This document shows positions 8,016 through 16,149 of a stretch of DNA of 64,000 nt, in pieces (position 1 is the first letter of the stretch; each line of letters opens with the position of its first letter). The notes under the pieces are model-generated. The model ran no database searches, had not been told where the DNA came from, and saw only the letters and a program-made list of their open reading frames with translations. The position numbers and the translations under genes were made by a program. This DNA comes from Methanorbis rubei (lineage in GTDB: Archaea > Halobacteriota > Methanomicrobia > Methanomicrobiales > Methanocorpusculaceae), in assembly GCF_032714495.1 (NCBI RefSeq), contig NZ_JAWDKB010000001.1, positions 124,001-188,000 of the forward strand, given 5' to 3'.

Positions 8016-9418
8016 CGAGAAGTAGTATAGAACAGGAAGTTTTAGGCCGCGTGCTCCCAACCGACGCGGAACGTTCTGCAGCACAGGAGATGGGAAACAA
8101 ACTCATCGCCGCAGTCAACGAAGTGGCAGGCGTCCCTGCGATGATGACCGGCTCGGTCGCCAGAGGTACCTGGGTTCGCGGCGACAAGGACATTGATATC
8201 TTCATGCTCTTCCCGCCGGAGATTTCCCGCGAGGAGTTGCAGGAGAAAGGACTTGCCGCAGCCTATGCGGTGGTCGAAAAATTCTCTGGCACGTCTGAGG
8301 AAAAATATGCAGAGCATCCGTATCTCAATGCGGTGATTGAAGGGTTCGACGTGGACCTTGTTCCCTGCTATCATGTCGGCTCCACCGCTGAGATGAAGTG
8401 CGCAGTGGATAGGACACCGTTTCACACACGCTACCTTCTCCCAAAAATCGGCAGTCTTCGCGAGGATGTTCTGCTTCTCAAACAGTTTGCCAAAGGCGGA
8501 GGAGTCTACGGCTCAGACCATATGACCGGCGGCTTCTCAGGATATCTGTGCGAGCTTCTCATCTTAGCCTACGGCGAATTTTCCCAGTTTATGCAGGCAG
8601 CATCTGAGTTCCGGTACGGTGAGGTCGTTGACATCGAAAAATATTATGCCGATACGAAGGAGACCAGAAAAAAATTTTCCGAGCCGCTCATTGTTATCGA
8701 CCCGACCGACAAAGATCGAAATGTTGCAGCCGCGCTCACACCTACACGGTTCGCCGAGTTCATGGAGCTTGCCCGCGACTACTGTGCTTCTCCGAGTCCG
8801 CTTTACTTTGTTGCAGACCCGCCGACCCAGATGGGAAAAACCGAGTTCGCGGCTGTTCTTCAGATGCGCGGAACCTCGATGCTTGCCGTGCGGATGAAGA
8901 CCCCTGCTTACGTTGCGGACACAGTTGTTCCCCAGCTCCGGAAAACCATGGAGTCCATGAAGGCCATGCTTATTGCCGAGGACTTTCAGGTTCACCGTGC
9001 TGAGGTTTCCATGGGCGCGGAGACTTGCTTAATTCTCTTCGAGCTTATCATTGCACGACTGCCGGCAATTGTTCTGCGAAGCGGCCCGCCGGTCTGGAAC
9101 CATGAAAATGCTGACCGGTTTGTGGAAAAGTATCTGATGCAGGAGGAGTTTGCCGGTCCCTGGATTGATGAGGACCGGTACTACACCGAAGTCCGCCGCA
9201 ACTACACGAGCGCTGAGTCCCTGCTTTCTGACAAACAAAAAGTTCTCTCCGGTTCTCTTGGCCGGCATGTGAGACAGGTGATGGAAGAAGACGGCTATGA
9301 GGTTCTCGAGGGTGTTGATGTCTGGTCGGTTGAGTTCTCGTTCTTCCTCTCCGCATTCTTTGCGCGATCATCACACGCGATCCGCAAGCTTCGGGGGATT
9401 AAGGCTGAACAGCAATGA
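8012..9418 (+). CDS. cca: CCA-adding tRNA nucleotidyltransferase, archaeal class I
   Basis: Adds or repairs the 3' CCA of tRNAs using CTP and ATP. The 468-aa protein shows the nucleotidyltransferase signature GSVARGTWVRGDKDIDIF (about residues 47-64) with the metal-binding Asp pair, and a third Asp in GFDVDLVPCY. The KQFAKGGGVYGSD and GFSGYLCELLI stretches fit the archaeal enzyme. GTG start overlapping thpR. The tRNA genes in this window do not encode CCA, so they depend on this enzyme. It ends in an ATGA overlap with a tiny membrane-protein gene. Confidence 0.96.
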   Translation: MTRSSIEQEVLGRVLPTDAERSAAQEMGNKLIAAVNEVAGVPAMMTGSVARGTWVRGDKDIDIFMLFPPEISREELQEKGLAAAYAVVEKFSGTSEEKYAEHPYLNAVIEGFDVDLVPCYHVGSTAEMKCAVDRTPFHTRYLLPKIGSLREDVLLLKQFAKGGGVYGSDHMTGGFSGYLCELLILAYGEFSQFMQAASEFRYGEVVDIEKYYADTKETRKKFSEPLIVIDPTDKDRNVAAALTPTRFAEFMELARDYCASPSPLYFVADPPTQMGKTEFAAVLQMRGTSMLAVRMKTPAYVADTVVPQLRKTMESMKAMLIAEDFQVHRAEVSMGAETCLILFELIIARLPAIVLRSGPPVWNHENADRFVEKYLMQEEFAGPWIDEDRYYTEVRRNYTSAESLLSDKQKVLSGSLGRHVRQVMEEDGYEVLEGVDVWSVEFSFFLSAFFARSSHAIRKLRGIKAEQQ

Positions 9419-9534
9419 GTCTTGATCCGGTATTCATCCTGTTCATCTCTCTCGTGGTACCTATGGTTCTCATTGCCGGAGCTGCAGGGCTTTTGAAGTA
9501 TCCGCCGAAAAAAATTTCCAGAATTATCGGTTAA
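9415..9534 (+). CDS. 39-aa single-span membrane peptide
   Basis: Starts in an ATGA overlap with the cca stop and encodes MSLDPVFILFISLVVPMV followed by a second hydrophobic part and a basic tail (KYPPKKISRIIG). That makes one transmembrane helix with a positively charged C-terminus. The tight coupling to cca suggests real translation, but no family is recognised. It is too short for ordinary gene callers. Confidence 0.55.
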   Translation: MSLDPVFILFISLVVPMVLIAGAAGLLKYPPKKISRIIG

Positions 9535-9585
9535 CGGACACCGCGATCCAGACAGTCGCAGGAGTCATGGGATGCGGCGCAGAAA

Positions 9586-9771
9586 ATGTTTGGAACATAT
9601 TCTGTCGGCTATGGAGTTTTTCTTCTGATAGCTGTTCCAGTTCTGCTTCTCTGCATTGGAACCGCAGTTGATCCATCCACCGTATTGCTGATTGTAGCTG
9701 TTGAACTCATCCTCATGGCGTTTCCGATTCTTGCCGTTGAGTATCAGCTGAAAAAACAGTTTTCAAAATAA
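9586..9771 (+). CDS. 61-aa two-span membrane protein
   Basis: Hydrophobic protein with two predicted membrane helices (GVFLLIAVPVLLLCIGTAV and VLLIVAVELILMAFPILAV) and a short charged tail QLKKQFSK. It begins about 50 bp after the 39-aa peptide and is probably in the same transcript as thpR-cca. No family recognised. It ends a few bases from the convergent PNPOx-like gene. Confidence 0.6.
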   Translation: MFGTYSVGYGVFLLIAVPVLLLCIGTAVDPSTVLLIVAVELILMAFPILAVEYQLKKQFSK

Positions 9772-9777
9772 AAAAAA

Positions 9778-10182
9778 TTATGCGATCTTTTCTCCTGCTG
9801 CAGGTCCCGGCATGCAGGTATAGATCTCTTTTACCACAAGTTTCAGCAGTTCTTTTTTTGGGAGTCCCGGCTTTTTTGCTTCCATTAACTCCCGCATCTT
9901 TTTGTAGTCGTCTGTGTCGGACTCAAGAGTTGCCGTTCCCTTCAGCTGAATGCAGTTGCCAAGCTCTCTGCTCCAGACAAGCAGTGCTGCCTGGGAGTTT
10001 TCATGAACATTTTCTGCGGTCTTGTTCATGAAGTTGTTGGAGATCCAGATGGTGTCGTTGTCCATCACCCACAGACCGCCCATCGGCGCTGCATTCGGAA
10101 CACCGGCTTTGGACGCGGTGATCAGATGGCAGACACCTACTTTTGCAATCTGTTCTTTTATCTCACTGGTAATTAGTGCCAT
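9778..10182 (-). CDS. pyridoxamine 5'-phosphate oxidase-like FMN-binding protein, 134 aa
   Basis: Split-barrel flavin-binding fold. Visible are the N-terminal helix (EIKEQIAKVGVCHLITAS), GVPNAAPMGGLWVMD, then SNNFMNKTAENVHENSQAALLVW, and a C-terminal cysteine in MPGPAAGEK context. The protein is about the length of small archaeal members, which act as flavin reductases or heme/F420-related oxidoreductases rather than PdxH. Substrate unknown. A second relative lies at 33471-33935. Confidence 0.83.
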   Translation of the reverse strand: MALITSEIKEQIAKVGVCHLITASKAGVPNAAPMGGLWVMDNDTIWISNNFMNKTAENVHENSQAALLVWSRELGNCIQLKGTATLESDTDDYKKMRELMEAKKPGLPKKELLKLVVKEIYTCMPGPAAGEKIA

Positions 10183-10249
10183 AGAAATAACTTAGGCTTA
10201 CTGTTATGTCTACTTTGCGGAGTTCCCCAACAACAAAATTACTTGTAAA

Positions 10250-10395
10250 AAAACAGCCAAAACATGCGAATGCCGGAGGGCATCTCCGGCCAACGCATGA
10301 TATCTGTGGCAGGCGGATGACCGAATAATTCCGGTCAAGGGTGTCACACGTTCAACAATCGGTATCTTGTGTTCTATGCAATGAGGGGGAGAACC
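10250..10395 (-). ncRNA. structured 3' region or small RNA downstream of the 35-aa peptide gene
   Basis: Read on the minus strand, this non-coding stretch forms tgaccg / cggtca near 10318-10337. It then forms a strong two-part hairpin at about 10264-10298: outer stem catgcg/cgcatg and inner stem gccggag/ctccggc. A run of T follows, so the end looks like an intrinsic-terminator-style 3' end. It could be the 3' UTR of the 35-aa gene or a separate RNA; no known family is recognised. Confidence 0.4.
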
Positions 10396-10503
10396 TTAGT
10401 TCTTCTTTCCGCTCTTGGGTGCAACCTTTGGTGCTTCAACTTTTGCTGCTGCTTTCGGTGCTGCCTTTGGGGCTTCTGCTTTTTTTGCCTCTTTGTGTGA
10501 CAT
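10396..10503 (-). CDS. 35-aa Lys/Ala/Pro-rich basic peptide
   Basis: The peptide begins MSHKEAKKAEAPKAAPK and ends PKVAPKSGKKN. It consists almost only of Lys, Ala, Pro, Glu and Val in repeating A-P-K steps, similar in composition to histone H1-like tails of bacteria and archaea. The frame is clean from ATG to TAA. A role in binding DNA or RNA is inferred from composition only. It is followed by a structured 3' region. Confidence 0.6.
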   Translation of the reverse strand: MSHKEAKKAEAPKAAPKAAAKVEAPKVAPKSGKKN

Positions 10504-10719
10504 AATTCTACATCTGATTTTCTGGTGTATAAACCTGTTTGTCATGACAGAAAAAAAGCGGCTCATATCACGTCAATTGGAAAATAACTCAGAATACGGC
10601 GATAAATGTTGACTCAAAACGCCTCGGATTTTCTCACGCGCAAAGCCTCTCAAAAACGCGGCATTTTGCATGAGATTTCCCCTCTTGGATGAAGAGACGC
10701 CGCAAAAAAATTGAGTGCT

Positions 10720-11178
10720 TCAGTAGTGAAGCATCGACTCAAGACTGCCGAAAGCAATCGTCTTGCCGTCACGGAGTTCTGCAATTACCTCATCCATTTT
10801 CGCGTCCGGAGAGATCACAATGCGGTCAGCCCTGCCGAACACCTGAAAGAGCATCCTCTCATCACTTCCGAGTTTCGGCTCGGGTCCGTGCCAACCATGT
10901 CCGCCGAAATCATTGAGACCCTGAATTGCCGGGAACGGAAAGTTTGGCACCGGCCCCTCCTCATATCCTGGCGGGACATGTCCGACCGATGGAATATTCC
11001 AGATCGTCCAAATACACTCTGTCTTTCCGTTGCCGGATTTGTTCTGCACAATGACTGCGATGTACTTTACCTCAGGCGGCATACCGGAGAGATCAATTTT
11101 CGGCGAGATGTTCCCGCCGGAAAGTGTGCTCGACGGGGTAATACCATTTTTTCCGAGATGGATGGTAATCTTTTCCAT
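10720..11178 (-). CDS. PEBP / YbhB-YbcL family protein, 152 aa
   Basis: Phosphatidylethanolamine-binding-protein-like fold. Recognisable are GGNISPKIDLSGMPPEVKYIAVIV, then IWTIWNIPSV and the late FGGHGWHGPEPKLGSDERMLFQVF corresponding to the GxxxYxGPxPP-like ligand-site block. Members of this family in prokaryotes have no agreed function. Cytoplasmic, no signal peptide. The sense-strand frame opposite it is a shadow. Confidence 0.88.
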   Translation of the reverse strand: MEKITIHLGKNGITPSSTLSGGNISPKIDLSGMPPEVKYIAVIVQNKSGNGKTECIWTIWNIPSVGHVPPGYEEGPVPNFPFPAIQGLNDFGGHGWHGPEPKLGSDERMLFQVFGRADRIVISPDAKMDEVIAELRDGKTIAFGSLESMLHY

Positions 11179-11284
11179 AGTACATACCCTCTCCTCTGAA
11201 TCATTATAGATGTATAGATTGAGGATAATGTTTCAACCAGTCCAAACCTTATTCATAAATAGGGTGAGAGGTAACAGAACTCAC

Positions 11285-12145
11285 ATGGACTGCCTGACAA
11301 TATATACGGACGGCGCGAGCCGCGGGAACCCAGGGAACGCCGCTGCCGCATGGCTGATTCTTCGGGGAACTGAAGTTCTTGAGTCTGACGTACTGGTTCT
11401 TGGAAAACAGACGAACAATGTTGCCGAGTACACTGCACTCATCCATGCCATCCGCTCGGCGAAAAAATATGCAGAACCCAAAACAACCGAGCTGAACATC
11501 TACTCAGACAGCGAGCTGATGATATCGCAGATGAACGGAACCTACAAAGTGCGCTCCGCATCTCTTCAGCCGCTTCATCAGGAGGCAGAGGAGAGTGCCG
11601 CAGCATTTGCGAGCGTCAGCTATCATCATGTTCCGCGGGAAAATTCGTACATCGGGTCCTGCGACTGGTTGTGCAACAATGCTCTTGACAAAATGTCAGC
11701 AGCTGATATGATTGATGACCTTCGGAAGGGAAGGGAACCTGTTGAGTGCCGGCCCATTGGCATTGTTCACTCTCCCTTCAAGGACCGAAAGGATGCACCG
11801 AACCAGGGGAGAAATACTCGTGAGATAAGTCACATCGAAATTTTTCCCGAGTACCGCGACGGCCTCGTTGGTTTGTCTCCAGATGATGCCGTCTTCATTC
11901 TCTGCTGGTTTGATCGTTCCGAACGCGATATCCTGCAGGTTGTTCCGCACGGCAGAAAACAACTCACCGGCGTTTTTGCAACCCGTGCGCCAGTCCGCCC
12001 GAATCCCATCTCGCTGACTCTTGTGACCATCGAATCAATAGAAGGAACCATGTTGACCGTCCGGGGACTCGAAGCCCTTGACAACACACCGGTACTTGAC
12101 ATAAAACCCTACTATGCAGGGATAGATTCCCCGGAAAACGAGTGA
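11285..12145 (+). CDS. fusion of RNase H-like domain and TrmO-type tRNA methyltransferase domain
   Basis: Residues 1 to about 140 form an RNase HI-type domain with the acidic residues in IYTDGASRGNPG, NNVAEYTALIHA, IYSDSELMI and a late SCDWLCNNALD. Residues from about 152 on (RPIGIVHSPFKDRKDAPNQG, then VVPHGRKQLTGVFATRAPVRPNPI, then LEALDNTPVLDIKPY) are a complete TsaA/TrmO domain. TrmO domains N6-methylate t6A37 in tRNA using SAM. The joint at about 140-152 shows no stop or frameshift. The start is the ATG at 11285; the upstream frame extension has no support. The two activities could meet on RNA substrates, which is inference. Confidence 0.88.
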   Translation: MDCLTIYTDGASRGNPGNAAAAWLILRGTEVLESDVLVLGKQTNNVAEYTALIHAIRSAKKYAEPKTTELNIYSDSELMISQMNGTYKVRSASLQPLHQEAEESAAAFASVSYHHVPRENSYIGSCDWLCNNALDKMSAADMIDDLRKGREPVECRPIGIVHSPFKDRKDAPNQGRNTREISHIEIFPEYRDGLVGLSPDDAVFILCWFDRSERDILQVVPHGRKQLTGVFATRAPVRPNPISLTLVTIESIEGTMLTVRGLEALDNTPVLDIKPYYAGIDSPENE

Positions 12146-12202
12146 TGCTGGGTGATTCCCAACGAGTTAATTGGGATTACATCTAAGTAGAGAACCAAAC
12201 AT

Positions 12203-12898
12203 ATGAAAATCGATACAAATTACAATTTTTACACTGATGCAAGGGGTGGAGATCCCGATTCTACCAGCCAAACTCTTCGAAAATACCATAAGATATTATG
12301 GAGTAAACCACTACCCAATGGCAAACATTTCGAATTATCTGACAACAAAAATGGAATTTATTTACACCATAAATCAGAATTAGGGGAGTTCTGTTTTGGG
12401 AGCGATGCTATTACCCATTCATACAAAAATCAGAAACGAAAGCAATGGCTTGTAGAACAAATTCCCGGTGAAGTAAATGGACTCTTTGATGCGGGTTCCA
12501 CTATTGGGGCCTATATTATTTTTCCCAATAACAGAATTAACGGCAACCACACAATCAATCAGGCACGCGGAATTAACTATTTCATTGACGACCGGTTTGA
12601 CTTGACACTCGAATGTATCCGCCGTTTTTATTTAGATCAAGACAGTCCTCTTTATGATACCTTATTGAGATACAAGAATTTTTTCGATTTGTTTGATGAT
12701 TTCATCGGCTACGTCAATTTCTTTTTACTGGAGGATCTGATTGACGAAAATCAGGAAATTAAATTTTATTTGCCGTTTGACGAGTTCAAAACTCCTCCAA
12801 AGTTTTCCGGCACAGACGAATATCTGTTATATAAAAAAGAAGTTATGAATTTCATTCGGAAAAGAAATCAGAGAATTCATGATTGCCAAGTACTATGA
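12203..12898 (+). CDS. AT-rich orphan gene, DUF6994-like, 231 aa
   Basis: Protein rich in Asn, Lys, Ile and Tyr and encoded in clearly more AT-rich DNA with AT-ending codons than its neighbours, which points to recent transfer. The N-terminus (NFYTDARGGDPDSTSQTLR, then YHKILWSKPLPNG) and the block SDAITHSYKNQKRKQWLVEQIPGEVNGLFDAGSTIG suggest the bacterial DUF6994 family, whose function is unknown. No catalytic motif seen. It stands alone between a fusion gene and mrp. Confidence 0.7.
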   Translation: MKIDTNYNFYTDARGGDPDSTSQTLRKYHKILWSKPLPNGKHFELSDNKNGIYLHHKSELGEFCFGSDAITHSYKNQKRKQWLVEQIPGEVNGLFDAGSTIGAYIIFPNNRINGNHTINQARGINYFIDDRFDLTLECIRRFYLDQDSPLYDTLLRYKNFFDLFDDFIGYVNFFLLEDLIDENQEIKFYLPFDEFKTPPKFSGTDEYLLYKKEVMNFIRKRNQRIHDCQVL

Positions 12899-13006
12899 CT
12901 GAAAATTTTCAGCCTATTGGACGTTAGAAGCAAAGCCCTTCCTTTACGTTCAACACCGCCTAATCCGCAAAGACTATACTCTCTACCGTGCAACAGAATA
13001 GGCAAT

Positions 13007-13033
13007 ACATTATATAGACTTACATTACAGGTG
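13007..13033 (+). promoter_or_regulatory. TATA box and ribosome site for mrp
   Basis: acattatatag at 13007-13017 is a good archaeal TATA box with a following purine start region, and aggtga at 13028-13033 is a ribosome site 10 bp before the ATG at 13044. Together they fix the start of the Mrp gene. Confidence 0.6.
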
Positions 13034-13043
13034 AAATGAAAAC

Positions 13044-13910
13044 ATGTCAGATAAACCAGAAGGATGTGACGGACACTGCGACGGATGCTCGCAGAAGACC
13101 GATACCTGCCAGCAGCCACCGAAAGCTGACATCAGTGTAAAGCATGTGATTCTTGTCCTCTCCGGCAAGGGAGGCGTCGGCAAAAGTACGGTCTCGGTAA
13201 ACCTTTCCTATGCACTTGCCAGCCACGGATACCAGACCGGTCTGCTTGACCTTGACATTCACGGCCCGAGCATTGCCAAGATGCTCGGCATTGAGAATCT
13301 GAAACTGCAGGCGCTCGGCAACAAGATGATGCCGGTAAAAGTGACCGGCTCACTGAAGGTCGTTTCAATGGCCCTTCTTCTCAACACCACCGACAGCCCG
13401 ATCGTATGGCGCGGCCCGATGAAGGCAGCAGCAATCAAACAGTTCCTCGGCGATGTCGACTGGGGAGACCTTGACTATCTCGTCGTTGACCTCCCGCCGG
13501 GAACGGGTGACGAGGCGCTCAACATCGTACAGTTTGCACCAAACGTTGAGGGTGCCGTGATCGTTACGACCCCGCAGGATGTTGCGGTGCTTGACTCCAC
13601 GAAGGCAATCAAGTTCGTTGAGATGATGGATCTCCCAGTGCTTGGCATCATTGAGAACATGTCAGGCATGGTCTGTCCGCACTGCGGCGAGGTCGTTGAT
13701 CTCTTCGGCAAAGGCGGCGGAGAAAAAGTTGCAGCCCAGTACAATGTTCCCTTCCTTGGCTCTATCCCAATCGACATCGAGATGCGCAAAGCAGGTGACG
13801 AAGGCAGACCGTTCATCGTCAAGAGAACGAGCGAAAAGAATCCTACAAGGGACGCGGTCGACAAGGTTATGGAAAACCTGATCGCAGAAGTCGAGAAAAA
13901 CGACGAATAA
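13044..13910 (+). CDS. Mrp/NBP35-type Fe-S cluster carrier ATPase
   Basis: A 288-aa P-loop NTPase of the Mrp/ApbC family. The deviant Walker A is SGKGGVGKSTVS at about residue 38, switch/Walker B motifs are DLDIHGPS and YLVVDLPPGTGDE, and the paired cysteines CPHCGE in the C-terminal part bind the bridging cluster at the dimer interface. The N-terminus carries a further Cys-rich element (CDGHCDGCSQKTDTC), as in NBP35-like members. It delivers Fe-S clusters to apoproteins; methanogens use it in place of classical scaffold systems. Confidence 0.95.
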   Translation: MSDKPEGCDGHCDGCSQKTDTCQQPPKADISVKHVILVLSGKGGVGKSTVSVNLSYALASHGYQTGLLDLDIHGPSIAKMLGIENLKLQALGNKMMPVKVTGSLKVVSMALLLNTTDSPIVWRGPMKAAAIKQFLGDVDWGDLDYLVVDLPPGTGDEALNIVQFAPNVEGAVIVTTPQDVAVLDSTKAIKFVEMMDLPVLGIIENMSGMVCPHCGEVVDLFGKGGGEKVAAQYNVPFLGSIPIDIEMRKAGDEGRPFIVKRTSEKNPTRDAVDKVMENLIAEVEKNDE

Positions 13911-14077
13911 TTTTTAAAACTTTTTTTTTAGTCGGCATCAGACCCCTGCGTCATCATTACCTTGCGGCTCAGCGGGGGTAACTTTCATCATCTGCCGATT
14001 TTGTGTGATAGTATCTATTGCAGAATCAGAGTATGAGTCTTTCGTTCCGGTGGATTATATTTCATCATTCACGAGCC
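13911..14077. other. intergenic stretch between mrp and a repeat element
   Basis: Contains a T-run directly after the mrp stop (13913-13930), the likely terminator. The rest shows no coding or RNA signal that I can support. Confidence 0.5.
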
Positions 14078-14272
14078 GCCCACGGAAAAACGGAACACAC
14101 GGAAATTTCACAGAAAAATATCACGGAGCAAACGAGAACATCACGGAATTCGAAAGTAATTCATTTTTTGTGAAAGTACAGTAATTCACTTCCGTGGTGT
14201 TCATGTTTGCTCCGTGATATTTTTCTGTGAAATTTCCGTGGTATTCAGTGTGTTCCGATTTTCTGTGGGCGG
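14078..14272. repeat. inverted-repeat element, family 2, compact form
   Basis: The left arm 14078-14149 and the right arm 14190-14272 are near-perfect reverse complements (cacggaaaaacggaacacac, ggaaatttcacagaaaaat, atcacggagcaaac, atcacggaa). They are separated by only about 40 bp and would form a stem of more than 70 bp. This is the shortest of the family: the ~102-bp tandem repeats present in the copies at 6816 and 28057 are absent. No ORF. Confidence 0.85.
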
Positions 14273-14345
14273 AGCTATGGGGAATTAGTAGTGCCGCAGG
14301 GACACGCATCATTAATTCCGCAAAGCGCCAAATAGTATAGTAACT

Positions 14346-14933
14346 ATGTCAGAGAAGAGGACACTGACAATCGGTGTGGCAATCAATCTGGGTAATTACG
14401 AAAGTCTTCGCCTGGAAGTGAGCGATGAGGTGCAGAGCGAGTCAGACGCTGCCGAACTCGCCGCATACCTGAATAAGGTACTGGACGGCTACGGCCAGAA
14501 CGATGCCACGACCCGTGCATCCATCGACAAATACCGCACGCGGGTTCTGGAAAAATATCCTGCTGCAGAGGCAACTTCGCCCGCAGCGGATCCGTTTGAC
14601 GAACTCTTCGGTCCTGCCCCCACATGTGACGACATGGTCGCAGATGAAGCATCCGTCACCGAAGTCTTCGCAGTCGCAGAGGAGTTCATCATTGAAGTTC
14701 CCGAAGTACCTCCGATGCCGGAACCAATTTTTGTGCCGAAGCCTGAGCCGATAAAAATCGAACCAGTCCTCACAGAACCGGAGCCGGAAGTACCGGTTTC
14801 TACCGCAGAAAAAACCATTGACGACCCCGTCGTCTACACCTGCGAAAAATGCGGAGCAACTGTTTCCAAAGTCCAGCGCGACGTGTCCAACCTCTTCATG
14901 GGCAAAACGCTCTGCAAGGCCTGCATGAAATAA
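14346..14933 (+). CDS. hypothetical protein with C-terminal zinc ribbon, 195 aa
   Basis: The N-terminal part (MSEKRTLTIGVAINLGNYESLRLEVSDEV) resembles a small beta-rich domain. The centre is a Pro/Glu-rich disordered linker (PEPIFVPKPEPIKIEP and similar), and the C-terminus is a zinc ribbon CEKCGATVSKVQRDVSNLFMGKTLCKACMK with two CxxC pairs. It lies 9 bp upstream of orc1/cdc6 with an aaggaga ribosome site between, so it is in the same operon; a link to replication control is possible. No family name recognised. Confidence 0.8.
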   Translation: MSEKRTLTIGVAINLGNYESLRLEVSDEVQSESDAAELAAYLNKVLDGYGQNDATTRASIDKYRTRVLEKYPAAEATSPAADPFDELFGPAPTCDDMVADEASVTEVFAVAEEFIIEVPEVPPMPEPIFVPKPEPIKIEPVLTEPEPEVPVSTAEKTIDDPVVYTCEKCGATVSKVQRDVSNLFMGKTLCKACMK

Positions 14934-14942
14934 GGAGAGAAC

Positions 14943-16094
14943 ATGAAAAAAAATCTGCTCATGTGGGATCAGACCCTCTTCAAAGACATCGAAGTCTTTG
15001 ACATCGATTATGTTCCTGAACAGTTTGAGTACCGCGATGAACAGATTCAGGAGCTCGCCTACGCAGTCCGCCCGGCCCTTGCAGGCGGCCGCATTTTAAA
15101 CACAGTCTGCCGAGGGGTACCCGGCACCGGCAAGACCACTTCCGTAAAAAAACTCTTTGAAGAGATCGAAGGAACAACCAAAAAGATCGTTCCTATCCAT
15201 ATCAACTGCCAGATTGACGGCTCAGAGTATGCGATCTTTTCCCGCATCTATACCAAGCTCACCAAAAACCGCCAGCCGCCAACCGGCACCTCCTTTAAAA
15301 TGCTCTTTGACATGATCGCCAAGTACATCGAGAACGAATCGGTCGTTCCGATCGTCTGCCTTGACGATGCCAACTACCTTGTCTATGAAAAAGAACTGAA
15401 CAAAGTTCTCTACGCACTCCTCAGATCCCATGAAGCCTATGAAAATGTCAGAATCGGTGTGATTGTGATCATCAGCGACCCTGACGTCGATCTCGAGTCC
15501 TCGCTTGACGCCCGCGTTGCATCGGTCTTCCGGCCGCAGATCATTCACTTCGCACCCTACACCGCGTCAGAGATTGCTGGCATTCTCTTCCAGCGTGTAA
15601 CTCAGGGACTCTATCCGAATGTTCTCGCAAACGAACTCTTTGACCGCATCGTGGACCGCACCATGAAGTGCGGCGACATCCGCATCGGTCTTGATCTGAT
15701 CAAACGTTCTGTCATGAACGCAGAAAAGTCCGCACGAATGAACGTCACCGACGACGACGTCACCGCAGCATTCTCCATCTCCCGCGACCTTCGGCTTGCG
15801 GATGTAGTGCGGGTACTTTCTGATGAAGAGGCAGCTGTTTTGTTCAAACTTGCCGAGATGACCAATGATGCAGACATCATCACCACCAAAGAAGTCCACA
15901 CCGCTCTTGGCGAGAAAGCAACAGGTTACACAACGTTTGTACAAATTATTGAAAAACTTGATCATCTCAGGCTCGTCACCCTCACCTATCAGAACGCCGG
16001 AAAAGGCCGTCAGCGTATCATCAGTCTCAGATACGACCCAAAACGTGTTTTAGCCTTCAGAAAAATTCAGGCAGGCTGCAAGCCAAACACATAA
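14943..16094 (+). CDS. Orc1/Cdc6-family replication initiator AAA+ ATPase
   Basis: A 383-aa protein with Walker A GVPGTGKTT (about residue 59), Walker B VCLDDANYL (the usual LDE is LDD here), sensor-like region ARVASVFRPQ, and a C-terminal winged-helix domain (ALGEKATGYTTFVQIIEKLDHLRLV). It binds origin repeats and loads the MCM helicase in archaea. I looked for long dyad-type origin-recognition boxes in the flanks and saw none I can defend. The LDD variant and modest similarity of the N-terminus suggest it may be a secondary paralogue rather than the main initiator. Confidence 0.9.
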   Translation: MKKNLLMWDQTLFKDIEVFDIDYVPEQFEYRDEQIQELAYAVRPALAGGRILNTVCRGVPGTGKTTSVKKLFEEIEGTTKKIVPIHINCQIDGSEYAIFSRIYTKLTKNRQPPTGTSFKMLFDMIAKYIENESVVPIVCLDDANYLVYEKELNKVLYALLRSHEAYENVRIGVIVIISDPDVDLESSLDARVASVFRPQIIHFAPYTASEIAGILFQRVTQGLYPNVLANELFDRIVDRTMKCGDIRIGLDLIKRSVMNAEKSARMNVTDDDVTAAFSISRDLRLADVVRVLSDEEAAVLFKLAEMTNDADIITTKEVHTALGEKATGYTTFVQIIEKLDHLRLVTLTYQNAGKGRQRIISLRYDPKRVLAFRKIQAGCKPNT

Positions 16095-16149
16095 CAATTA
16101 TCTATTTTCCTCACCCATATCTGAATCATAAATCCTAAGGGGGATAATC

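Noticed and set aside
14180-14345. Search for origin-recognition boxes near orc1/cdc6
   Set aside because: Only the family-2 inverted repeat and no tandem conserved boxes were visible.
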